Shown here one piece after another: positions 33,371-43,510 of a stretch of DNA of 64,000 nucleotides (position 1 is its first letter; each line of letters begins with the position of its first letter). Made by a program: the position numbers and the translations under genes. This stretch comes from Diphasiastrum complanatum. Taxonomy: Eukaryota > Streptophyta > Lycopodiopsida > Lycopodiales > Lycopodiaceae. The notes beneath the pieces were generated by a model. The model saw nothing but the letters and a program-made list of their open reading frames with translations, did no database searches and was not told the origin of the DNA. The stretch lies in assembly GCA_029204225.1 (NCBI GenBank), contig CM055108.1:26527303-26591302 (forward strand), read 5' to 3'.

Positions 33371-35147
33371 GACTGGCCGATCAGCTATGCGGATCTCACG
33401 GAAATGGCCATGGTTTAGGGTTCATCAAGACAATTGTTGTCTATACATTTAAGCTACTTGGCATAGTACTCAGTTTACTGGCCACTTTTTATTAACATTG
33501 AAGCTGGCACACCACAAGTCGGAGGCTCAGCTCTTTGTACTGAAAAATTACATAACTTGAAAATATATCTTTGTCTGGGAAAAGCGTAGATTTGATATCG
33601 CTTTCGTAAAACCCGAGAACCTTATTAACTGGTGGCAGAGACCTTTCTTTGAGATGTTCGCCCCTGTCGCTTCTGACTTTCGACTTTGGAACTCCTTTGA
33701 GCTCCTGATTTGTCCTTGATGCACTTTGTGTTGAGCTCTTTGAGCTCCAGATTTGTTCAGTTCCGCACATGTATCAAGGCTCCCTGAGCTGAAGGATTTA
33801 TCGTTTGATTGCCCACTTTATGGTCCACTTCGTGCCTTGTTGCTTCTCCCCCTTGATTTCTCTCCTTGTCCCAGCCTGATCTTGATACTTTTCCATCTTG
33901 GCTCTTTAAGGTAGGCAAAGATTGAGTACTCCGCAATGCACCTCTCACTTAGCTTGAAGTAGCTCTTTGAATCAGCCCAAATGTAACCATTGACCTCGTG
34001 TAAAGCCAAAAAGTCGCACCAGTTTGATCCGCATCCGAACTATCTCTTCGCGTTTGTTTGAAACACCATGTCCATCGCGCAAAACTTGACTTTCACAATT
34101 CCATCACTGGTCAGTTGCCTCACAGTCAAAACAAGAAGTATACATCGAGCTTGGCTTCAAGTAGCTCTCTTTGAATCAGAAACATGCACCCAGAGTTTGC
34201 ACTAATCCGATCTCAACGCGAACTGTCCCTTAGCATCCGTTCAAAATACCAAGTCTCTCATGCAAGACTTAACTTTCACAGTTCCTTCATTGATCAGTTG
34301 CCTTACACGTAACACAAGCCAGCATACTCATATGTTTCCTCATCATTGCTGGTCCAGAGAAAGCCTATAACAAACTTTCCTTTCCACAACAAAAACTTGT
34401 CAACTTACTAGGTCCAAAGTTCGTCAGTCTCCTCGTGTGAGTATGGCTAGGTCACCTTGAATTTGCCCCCATTTTGATCAACTTTCATTCAAAATTTGCC
34501 CCAAGAGAGAGGTGTGTGTGATAGTTCCCCTCCACTTATAAAATCAGCTGATCGGACTTAGAGTAGAGTTCTTCGGACAAAAAGCTTTTCCAACACTTTG
34601 CTTCCCATCTGCTAGGATTATGGCTCGATCCAACTTGTTGCCAATCTCTGAAGTGGATCCTAGTCTTTTCCCCTTTGAGGAAAAACCCAACTGATACTGG
34701 ATATCTCCCATGCTCAGTGAGTTTCAGTTCCGAAGGTGGCCGTCCCAAAATGAAGACCAACTGCTATAGAAGATCTCCCCTGAAATTGCCCTTTCCAACT
34801 TTTGACTTCCTGCTTGCATCTGGTGGGCGTTGTCGCAAATGAAACTAACCCAAGAAACAGGCTAGCCATCCATCCTTTGCAAACATTGAGTCGTTTCGTT
34901 GTCGTTCACGTGTGAGTACTTGAACTGCAAATCCGCCCCACAGATTCTGTAGTCCTCTTTGTTTGATGGTATCAGCCTTCAAAAGAAAAGGTTCCTTCTC
35001 GAGCCATCAGCTCCTTGTATCACAAGCAATCATGCAAACCAGACAAAGCACGAGTACTAAGACTCACCACGAATACATACAAGTAAGAAACTCAGGCAGG
35101 TTTACTAACAAGTAACAAAGACAAGGTCCCTCTTTGAGATGGTCCTG
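33371..35147. other. Gypsy internal remnant without coding frames
   Basis: The part from about 34364 to 35115 is similar in the same orientation to 41287-42060. It contains no gag, protease or pol block that I can recognise, only frames under 100 codons. It appears to be untranslated internal sequence of the second LTR family. Confidence 0.6.
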
Positions 35148-36067
35148 TGTTGCGCCGGCACCTCAAAGGACGCTGGGACTTGAGCGGTTTCCCCAATACG
35201 CGCTTAAGTCTAACATTCATCCATCATGCACTTACGTAAAAGCCAACTCAGAAACGTAACAAGCTTAACCATTCAGACTTAAGAAAACTGGATTCCCAAC
35301 CAACTCGAAAGCCAACTCAGAATCCGTCCCCAAAAGGTAACCAAAGGCAAAGACAAGCCACACATGAAACCCGAGGTATAATGGTCGCCAAACTGACCAA
35401 CTGGCATAGCGGCAAGCCCCATGTCGATGACAGGGACCCTTAGGCGCCAGCGACGCAAAAAGGTTGTAGTAAGGGTCCTTCCACTTGGACCAGTCCCGGA
35501 GGCGAAACCGAAATGGTAATCATCCCCAAGGATCAACTTTATTAGATTTGGAAGAGGTTACATTCATACGTAGACTGACCGGTCTCGGGGCCACCAACAC
35601 GTGCTGGGCATTGTGCCTGGCTTGTGCTGGTAGAGGGAGCTGAGACCTGGCGACTGGATTCCTGGCGCTGGTTGAGCTGCCCAAGTTTCTGTCTGCCGGA
35701 CTCCCCCTATAGTTCTGCTGTGATTCGGTGCACCCCCTCTGGTTTGAAACATAGTGCTTTCTGGTAAAGCACGCTTTTTAGGACTTAGTTTTTATTTTGC
35801 TGATTAAGCCTGGCAAGCTTGGCAGAATCAGTCTGGCTCCCGGACATGGGTCCCGGGAGCCGTCTTGGCGGCCGAATCAACCTGCTTTCCTGACTAGGCC
35901 ATGACTCGAGCTCCAGAGCTAGCTCATGACTTTGTGACTACTTGACTAGCTCACCACAGGTCGGAGGCTCAGTCCTTGACGTTCTAACTTGCTCTGGGAC
36001 CTTAGAGAATGTCACCTCTTTGAGTCTTACAGGGCACGCTGGGTGCACCCGAGTCAGCTTTACAACA
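35148..36067 (-). repeat. 3' LTR of the gypsy-type element
   Basis: Same length as 39480-40399 and nearly the same sequence. It starts TGTTGCGCCGGC on the plus strand and ends CTTTACAACA. Confidence 0.96.
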
Positions 36068-36434
36068 TCCTACCCTCATTTGAGAAAGCTGATGTCCTCA
36101 TCAGGGCCAAACTAGAACCTAAGACTCATGGCACGGGCTTAATTCACCTGCCAGACTTTAGTCACATATACAAGGGCACGGGCTTGATTCACCGGCCAAA
36201 GGAAACCAACTGTAAAGCGGAGTAATGATATTGTGTTTTACACCCAGCACAGGAAAAGTGTGGATCTAGTTCACTTACGTAAAACCTGTGTGAAGCTGCT
36301 GCACTTAGACATTAAACTGAAGCTCACTCCTCAATGAGAAATGCGGCTTACTTTATTAACATGAAAGAAAAAGGTACTTAAGACTCCCTTATGCCTCAGA
36401 TATGTCGTTTTCGTCGCACATCTGGATGATTCCC
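36068..36434 (-). other. 3' untranslated part with purine tract
   Basis: The bases next to the 3' LTR read AAATGAGGGTAGGA on the minus strand, a plausible polypurine tract. The words GGCACGGGCTTGATTCACC and its variant repeat once (36131 and 36175 areas). There is no gene. Confidence 0.6.
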
Positions 36435-38648
36435 CTAGGACTCTAGATATTTCGTTTGGTCGTCCAGGTTGAGCTCCTTGAGCTCTGCATCGGCACTTAG
36501 ATTCACCTTTGATGTAGAAACTGCAGGCAATGTTGGCTCCATTTGACCTCGCATCAGCTGGTTTGTCACTGTTGGATGTCCTTCGTTAAAGAAGTGAGCT
36601 TTCGCTTGGTCACACAAGGTGAGCTCCTTGAGCTCTACATCGGCACTTGAATTCACCTTTGATGTAGAGACTATAGGCAATGTTGGCTCCATTTGTTCCC
36701 GTGTCAGCTGGTCTGTCATTGTTGGCTGTCCTTCATTAAATAGGTGAATGAAATTGGGAGGAATGGTTGGATCAGGTTCATTTGTGTCGTTCTTTTCTAG
36801 TTGGTCCCCTGGCACAGCTCTGACGACACAAGGTCTCCTGCCATTATATAATAACACAAGGTTAATCCCTTTTGCCAAGAAGGCCACCACATGTTCGTTA
36901 AACCAGCTTAATCCCAAAATAGCGTCGAAGGCATCCATCTTCAAGATTGTGAACATTAGTCGATTCTTCCAGGCTCCCAGAGAGATTGGTAAGTTGGTTG
37001 CCAATCTACAAGTGGTCATTGTACCTTTCGCGGTCTCCACACAAATAGGAGTCACATTTTCTTCACATTGGATGTCCAATTCTCCTGTCAATTTTTCTGA
37101 CAAGTAGTTATGTGACGCCCCCAGGTCTACCATGAAGTAAATAATCCTACCTTGAATACAGCCTTTCAGGTACAATAACTTGGATCCTCTCGCAGGAGTC
37201 GCCATAAGATGTTCACGATACGCCGCAAGTGCCCCTATCTGTTGCAAGGCATTCAGGTCAGACTCCGTCAAATCCGTTTCTGGGTCCTCTTCATCATCTT
37301 GTTCACCATCTTCTTGATCAAATGCCTCTCTCTCCATCCTATCAAATCCTTCAATGGCAGCCATGATTTGCTTATTCAATGGTTTGGGGCATGACCTCCA
37401 AGAGTGACCTTGCTGATGACAGTTGAAGCAACGCATGGAACTGCCCACTGTTGGTGAGCTATTGCTGTGACTAACTGAAGGTCCAACATTGTTTCTTCTC
37501 TGGAACATGTTCCCTCCATTGTTGCCTTGGTTGCCAAACCCTGTTTTTGTTGGGAATTTGTTCACGCTACTCGAGGCTTGGTTGCCATTTGGAGCTGAGT
37601 CCCCCCTTGAAAAGAAGCTTGGACTCGGTCTGGATCCACTAAATACTCTTGTTGAGGTTGCGGGAGCAGCTGGTGCCAATGTGCTCTCATAATCACAAAC
37701 CATTTCAGCCGCTCGAATAGTTGAATTGAAATCATGGGGCATGTAGCTGTCTATCGCACGCCGGGTCCAAGATTGCATTCCAGACAATAGGTAATGAGTT
37801 TTGTCCGCCTCGGACATATCTTCAATAACCCATACACTCTGTCTGATTTTATTGAGGTACTCTCGCAATGACCCTTTCTGTTTGAGCCCCGATAATTTTG
37901 TCCTCAATCTCATGTGTGAATCCTTCGGTATGAACTCCTCTCATAACGCGGCTTTGAATGCGTCCCATGTTTGAAAATGCATTCCTGCCATCCGGTACCA
38001 ATTTGTAGTGTAGCCCTGAAAATATGCTTATGCCAAGTCAGTTCTTTCTTCCTTAGGAGTGTTCATCAGACGGAAGTAATGGTCCATGTGAAACAACCAA
38101 TCTTCCACAACTCGAATGTCACGCTCTCCTTTGAAAGTAGGTGGTGCTTTCACTTTGGCAGTCTTTCTTGGGCCCTCCGCGTTTCGCGCTCGTGGTTCTC
38201 TTGGTATCTGTGGAGGAGGCGCCACTGCATTCCCCCTAGTTGCTTCCAACTCTTCAAACCTGGCTTCGAGCTGTGTTAGCCCGTCTCTCATTTCTCTAGC
38301 AAGGTTAATTTGAGTAAGATTCATGGCTCGCAAGGATGTTTGCCATTCTTTCCTTTCGGTTTCTCTATCCTTCTTCACCTCGCTAAGCATAGTCGTCATT
38401 GCGCTTGATAAGTATTGCCGCATCTTCACTTCAAAGAGGTCTTGTTGCGCCTCTGGCAAGGGTTCATCTCTTGGTGTAGGTTCAGAAGGGCCACCCATCT
38501 CTTCTTGGAGGGGCGCCACTGTGGAGTGCATACGCTCTTTCTTTCTCGACTTGGACCTGGTGCCATCTCGATGCATGCGAGAGCTGTATTCTCGAGTCAG
38601 CTCTTCTTCGTTCGTCAATGCTCGTAACTCTTCAAGATGGTCCTCCAT
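36435..38648 (-). pseudogene. Ty3/gypsy gag-protease polyprotein with two in-frame stops
   Basis: One frame from MEDHLEELRALTNEEELT at 38648 down to 36435, broken by TAA at 38025 and TGA near 37941. Order: basic/acidic N-terminus with coiled-coil-like helix (MREGLTQLEARFEELEA type), gag core (APPTFKGERDIRVVEDWLF, WDAFKAAL, FIPKDSHMRLR, LKQKGSLREYLNKIRQ), zinc knuckle CFNCHQQGHSWRSC, then an aspartic protease (FMVDLGASHNYLSEKL, DAILGLSWF). The active site reads Asp-Leu-Gly instead of Asp-Ser/Thr-Gly, so the protease is probably inactive. The C-terminal 100 residues are a 50-residue unit repeated twice (150-bp period). RT and integrase are absent. Confidence 0.9.
36471..36750 (-). repeat. In-frame 150-bp tandem repeat in the gag-protease tail
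   Basis: Text starting GAGCTCCTTGAGCTCT at 36471 recurs at 36621 with a period of 150 bases. Each unit encodes a 50-residue segment with QMEPTLP, VSTSKVN and ELKEL words. The exact codon period keeps the frame. Confidence 0.9.
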
Positions 38649-39464
38649 TATAGTCAGAGGTGTACTTCCAACAGATTATCGCCTCAATCTTTTTTATATT
38701 TGAAGCTCTCCCTTCTGTCGGCCGGGCCCCACAGCTCTCTTTTCTTCTTTATTAAATCAGCTTCAATGAAAATATCCCTTCCTCAAACTTAGCACGCCCA
38801 CATCACCTGAGAGCCAAGTAGGAACTAGGTCATTTGTGTCCAAGCAGGCACACAACAAACGGAACATACCAACCAAAGCAAACACAGAGGATCCCTCTCA
38901 AGCCACAAACCCCCCTGAGACCGGACGTAGGACCTTTGCCTAGTCGTGCCCACACAAATCTATCACAGAATTAGCCCACGAGGAAACATCCATCCAACCA
39001 TCTGTGCTTTCACCATTAAGCAGCACACTGCCTCAGTCACGCCCCACCACTTTTTGGTCGATAGCCCTTATAGCTAAACGATCGGCAACTATCCCGCACC
39101 GGCAGCTAACCACCCGTGCTTTACACCCGAATTCGAGCAGCATCTCTGTATCAATGGTTAACCCGTACAGTTCGAATATGTCGCCACGCACCCCACAAGG
39201 TACAGACCGTGCTTTCACCTACCTAGGCAGCACTTTGCCTCATCCGTCCTGTGTGCAGACAGCGCCAAGCCCGAACCGCGAGAACTGACCGTGCTTACAC
39301 CTCGAGGGCAGCACTTTGACTCATCAAGTCCCTCGTTCTGCCGACCACCCCGACCGTGGACGCACCCGTGCTTACACTGTGGGCAGCACCTTGCGCAACG
39401 GTTGTCCTGACAAATCCCAAAACGTGGCCATCCCTGTGAGGTTTGCGTAGCTGACCAGCTAGTC
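38649..39464 (-). other. Leader region of the gypsy-type element
   Basis: No coding frame. From about 38915 to 39464 it is similar to 42061-42610, which lies beside an LTR of a different family. Near 39200-39400 the words GTGCTT(A/T)CAC and GGCAGCAC(C/T)TTG recur every 60-90 bases. Confidence 0.7.
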
Positions 39465-39477
39465 GGCTCTGATACCA
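39465..39477 (-). other. Primer-binding site for initiator tRNA-Met
   Basis: TGGTATCAGAGCC on the minus strand, two bases inside the 5' LTR that starts at 39480. Confidence 0.9.
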
Positions 39478-39479
39478 CA

Positions 39480-40399
39480 TGTTGCGCCGGCGCCTCAAAG
39501 GGCGCTGGGACTTGAGCGGTTTCCCCAACACGCGCTTAAGTCTAACATTCATCCATCATGCACTTACGTAAAAGCCAACTCAGAAACGTAACAAGCTTAA
39601 CCATTCAGACTTAAGAAAACTGGAATCCCAACCAACCCGAAAGCCAACTCAGAATCCGTCCCCAAAGGGTAACCAAAGGCAAAGACAAGCCACACATGAA
39701 ACCCAAGGCATAGTGGTTGCCAAACTGACCAACTGGCATAGCGGCAAGCCCCATGTCGATGATAGGGACCCTTAGGCGCCAGCGACGCAAAAAGGTTGTA
39801 GTAAGGGTCCTTCCACTTGGACCAATCCCGGAGGCGAAACCGAAATGGTAATCATCCCCAAGGATCAACTTTATTAGATTTGGAAGAGGTTACATTCATA
39901 CGTAGACTGACCGGTCTCGGGGCCACCAACACGTGCTGGGCATTGTGCCTGGCTCGTGCTGGTCGAGGGGGCTGAGACCTGGCGACTGGATTCCTGGCGC
40001 TGGTTGAGCTGCCCAAGTTTCTATCTGCCGGACTCCCCCTATAGTTCTGCTGTGATTCGGCGCACCCCCTCTGGTTTGAAACATAGTGCTTTCTGGTAAA
40101 GCACGCTTTTTAGAAATTAGTTTTTATTTTGCTGATTAAGCTTGGCAAGCCTGGCAGAATCAGTCTGGCTCCCGGACATGGGTCCCGGGAGCCGTCCCGG
40201 CGGCCGAATCACCCTACTTTCCTGACTAGGCCATGACTCGAGCTCCAGAGCTAGCTCATGACTTTGTGACTACTTGACTAGCTCACCACAGGTCGGAGGC
40301 TCAGTCCTTGACGTTCTAACTTGCTCTGGGACCTTAGAGAGTGTCACCCCTTTGAGTCTTACAGGGCACGCTAAGTGCACCTGAGTCAGCTTTACAACA
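39480..40399 (-). repeat. 5' LTR of the gypsy-type element
   Basis: The 920-bp partner of 35148-36067, with TGTTG...CAACA ends. On the minus strand it lies directly upstream of the PBS. Confidence 0.96.
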
Positions 40400-40400
40400 G

Positions 40401-41286
40401 TGCCGAATCACACCAATACTATAGGGGAGTGCGGGTTGCAACTCATGGTGAGCTCCAACCAAGTCTCAGCCTCCCTTGCTGGAATGTTGTCATGGCTCTC
40501 GCCTTGGCATGCTAGCACCCCGGTGACTAGGGTCGGTCACACACTTGAAATGTAACCTTCTCAGATTTATCAATAAAGTGGGATTTTTCTCAAACTGACT
40601 CTGATTACCTTCTGGGTTTCAGTGTTTGGTAAAAGCGCCAGTTGTAAGGTCACTTTCAAAATTTTTAACTTGGCACATAGCTGAGGGTCGTATCCCGGGA
40701 CGCCAGCGGTATGCCGTCGGGACCATTCGGTTCGTGGCGCCAGCGGTATGCTGTCGGGACCATTTGGTTCAGGAACTGGTTGTTTCCATATTTGTCGCGG
40801 CTTGTGGTTCTGAGTGTTCCTTGCATGAACGTGAATGGGTTAAGCTCTTGGGGAACGGGCTCTAACTTGTCGGCTGAGTTGGATGGCTTGCTTGGGTGGA
40901 TGTTATCTGTTTATGGCTGTCCAGTCTGGCGTTGGCACCAAGTTGGCTTCCAGCGCTCGTGACGAAGCTTTCAGTTGGTTAAGTCTGATGTAAGTTAGAC
41001 CGCTTGCTTGGAATGGATGTTACTCGTTTGTAACGAAGCTTCGAGTTGGTTAAGTTTGATCTATGTCGGGCGGCTTGCTTGGAGGGAAGTCACCCACGTC
41101 GGGACCCCCGATCTGGCATGGCGCTAGGTTGGATCTCAATGTTGGTTTTCGGAACTTCAAGTTGGTTAAGTCTGATCGTTGTTGGCGAGTTGGATGCTTG
41201 TATGTCAAGTGGGTTTGGATGGCAAGAGTTGAAGGCTGGGAAGCTAAGTCGTGGTTCCCGGTTCCCTTTGGGATGCCTGCGCTACA
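40401..41286 (+). repeat. Second-family LTR, plus orientation
   Basis: It begins TGCCGAATCACACCAATACT and ends GCCTGCGCTACA. It is the inverted partner of 42626-43510 at almost equal length, and its last 336 bases also occur at 33020-33355. It starts one base after the end of the neighbouring 920-bp LTR. Confidence 0.9.
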
Positions 41287-42625
41287 GAAAGCCTATGACA
41301 AGTTGTCCTTTCCACAACAGAAAACTTGTCAACTTATTAGGTTCAAAGTTCGCCAGTCTCCTCGTGTGAGTATGACTAGGTTGCCTTGATTTTGCCCTCA
41401 TTTTGATCAACTTTCATTCAACATTTGCACCAAGCGAGGGGTGTGTGTGATAGTTCTCCTCCACTTATAAAAATCAGCTGACCGGACTTAGAGTAGAGTT
41501 CTCAAACAAAAAGCCTTTCCAACACTTTGCTTTCCATCTGCTAGGATTATGGCTTGATCTAACTTGCTGCTAATGAAGAGGATCCTAGTCTTTCCCCTTT
41601 GAGGAAAAACCCAACTGATACTAGATATCACCCATGCTCAGTGAGTTTCAGTTCCGAAGGTGGTCGTCCCAAATGAAGACCAACTGCTCCATAGAAGATC
41701 TCCTCTAAAATTGCCCTTTCCAACTTTTACTTCCTGCTTGCATCTAGTGGGCGCTATTGCAAATGAAACTAACCCAAAAAAAAACAGGCTAGCCATCCAT
41801 CCTTTGCAAACATCGAGTCGTTTTGTTGTCGTTCACGTGCGAGTACTTGAACTGCGAATTCGCCCCACAGATTCTATAGTCCTCTTTGTTTGATGGTATC
41901 AGCCTTCAAAAGAAAGGTTCCTTCTCGAGCCATCAGCTCCTTGTATCACAAGCAATCATGCAAACCAGACAAAGCACGAGTACTAAGACTCGCCACGAAT
42001 ACATACAAGCAAGACACTCGGGCAGGTTTACTAACAGGTAAGCAAGACAAGGTCCCCCTTTGAGATACCCCTGCCAAAGGACCTTTGTCTGGCCACGCCC
42101 ATACAGATCGATCACAAAATCAGCCCACAGAGAACACCCATCCAACTATCCGTGCTTTCACCATTAAGCAGCACATTGCCTCAGTCACGCCCCACCAACT
42201 CTGGTCGATAGCCCTTATAGCTAAACGATCGGCATCTATCCCCCACCGGCAGCTAACCACCCATGCTTTACACCTGAATTCGAGCAGGATCTCTGTATCA
42301 ATGGTTAACCCGTACAATTCGAATATGTCGCTCCGCACCCGAGGCACAGACCGTGCATACACCAACCTAATGGCAGCAAACTGCCTCATCTGTCCTACGT
42401 GCAGACAGCGCCAGGCCCGAACCACGAGAACTAACCGTGCTTACACCTCAAGGACAACACCTTGACTCATCAAGTCCCCCGTTCTGCTGACAATCCCGAC
42501 CGTGGACGCACCCGTGCTTACACTGTGGGCAGCACCTTGCACAACAGTTGTCCTGATGAACCCCAAATCATGGCCATTTCCATGAGATCCGCATAGTTAA
42601 CCGGCCAGTCGGCTCTGATACCACA
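41287..42625. other. Chimeric gypsy internal segment between inverted LTRs
   Basis: 41287-42060 resembles 34364-35115 (internal part of a rightward element). 42061-42610 resembles 38915-39464 (leader of a leftward element) and ends in a PBS on the minus strand (42611-42623). The join is near 42060. There are no coding frames. Confidence 0.75.
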
Positions 42626-43510
42626 TGTAACGCAGGCCTCCCAAAGGGAGCCGGGAACCACGACTTAGCTTCCCAGCCTTCAACTCTTGTCGTCCAAACC
42701 CACTTGACATACAAGCAGCCAACTCGCCAACAACGATCAGACTTAACCAACTGGAAGTTCAGAAACCAACATTGAGATCCAACCTGGCGCCATGCCAGAT
42801 TGGGGGTCCCGATGTGGGTGACTTCCCTCCAAGCAAGCCGCCCGACATACATCAAACTTAACCAACTCGAAGCTTCGTTACAAACGAGTAACATCCATTC
42901 CAAGCAAGTGGTCAGACTTACATCAGACTTAACCAACTAGAAGCTTCATCACGAGTGCTAGAATCCAACCTGGCGCCACGCCAGACTGGACAGCCATAAA
43001 CAGCTAACTTCCACCCAAGCAAGCCATCCAACTCAGCCGACAGGTTAGAGCCTGTTCCCCAAGAGCTTAACCCATTCACGTTCATGCAAGGAACACTCAG
43101 AACCACAAGCCGCGACAGATATGGAGACAACCAGTTCCTGGACCAAATGGTCCCGACAGCATACTGTAGGCGTCACGGACCGAATGGTCCCGACGGCATA
43201 CCGTTAGTGTCCCGGGATACGACCCTTAGCTATGTGCAAAATTAAAAAGTTTGAAGCGGCCTTACAACTGGCGCTTTTACCGAACATTGAAACCCAGAAG
43301 GTAATCAGAGTCAGTTTGAGAAAAATCCCACTTTATTGATAAATCTGAGAAGGTTACATTTCAAGTGTGTGACCGACCCAGGTCTCCGGGGCGCTGGCAT
43401 GCCATGGCGAGTGCCACGACAACATTCCAGCAAGGGAGGCTGAGACTTGGTTGGAGCTCGCCCTGAGTCGCAACCCGCACTCCCCTATAGTATTGGTGGG
43501 ATTTGCCACC
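42626..43510 (-). repeat. Second-family LTR, minus orientation
   Basis: On the minus strand it starts TGGCAAATCCCACCAATACT and ends GCCTGCGTTACA next to a PBS. It is the inverted partner of 40401-41286. Confidence 0.9.

Larger units (their letters stand above)
35148..40399 (-). mobile_element. Non-autonomous Ty3/gypsy-type element with complete LTRs
   Basis: Two LTRs of exactly 920 bp bound it, each TGTTG...CAACA. Read on the minus strand: 5' LTR 39480-40399, PBS 39465-39477, leader, gag-protease frame 38648-36435, a stretch without frames, purine tract next to 36068, and 3' LTR 35148-36067. No RT, RNase H or integrase is present in the 5.25 kb. I do not see a matching target duplication, which suggests later rearrangement or insertion into related DNA. 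Confidence 0.92.

Noticed and set aside
33115-33495. Frames of about 100-126 codons in the gypsy LTR and after it
   Set aside because: They repeat in the other LTR copies in the same form (for example 41046-41369), so they are translations of LTR sequence, not genes.
35279-35536. 85-codon minus-strand frame repeated at 39611-39868
   Set aside because: It lies inside the two 920-bp LTRs. Its repetition reflects LTR identity, and no domain is present.
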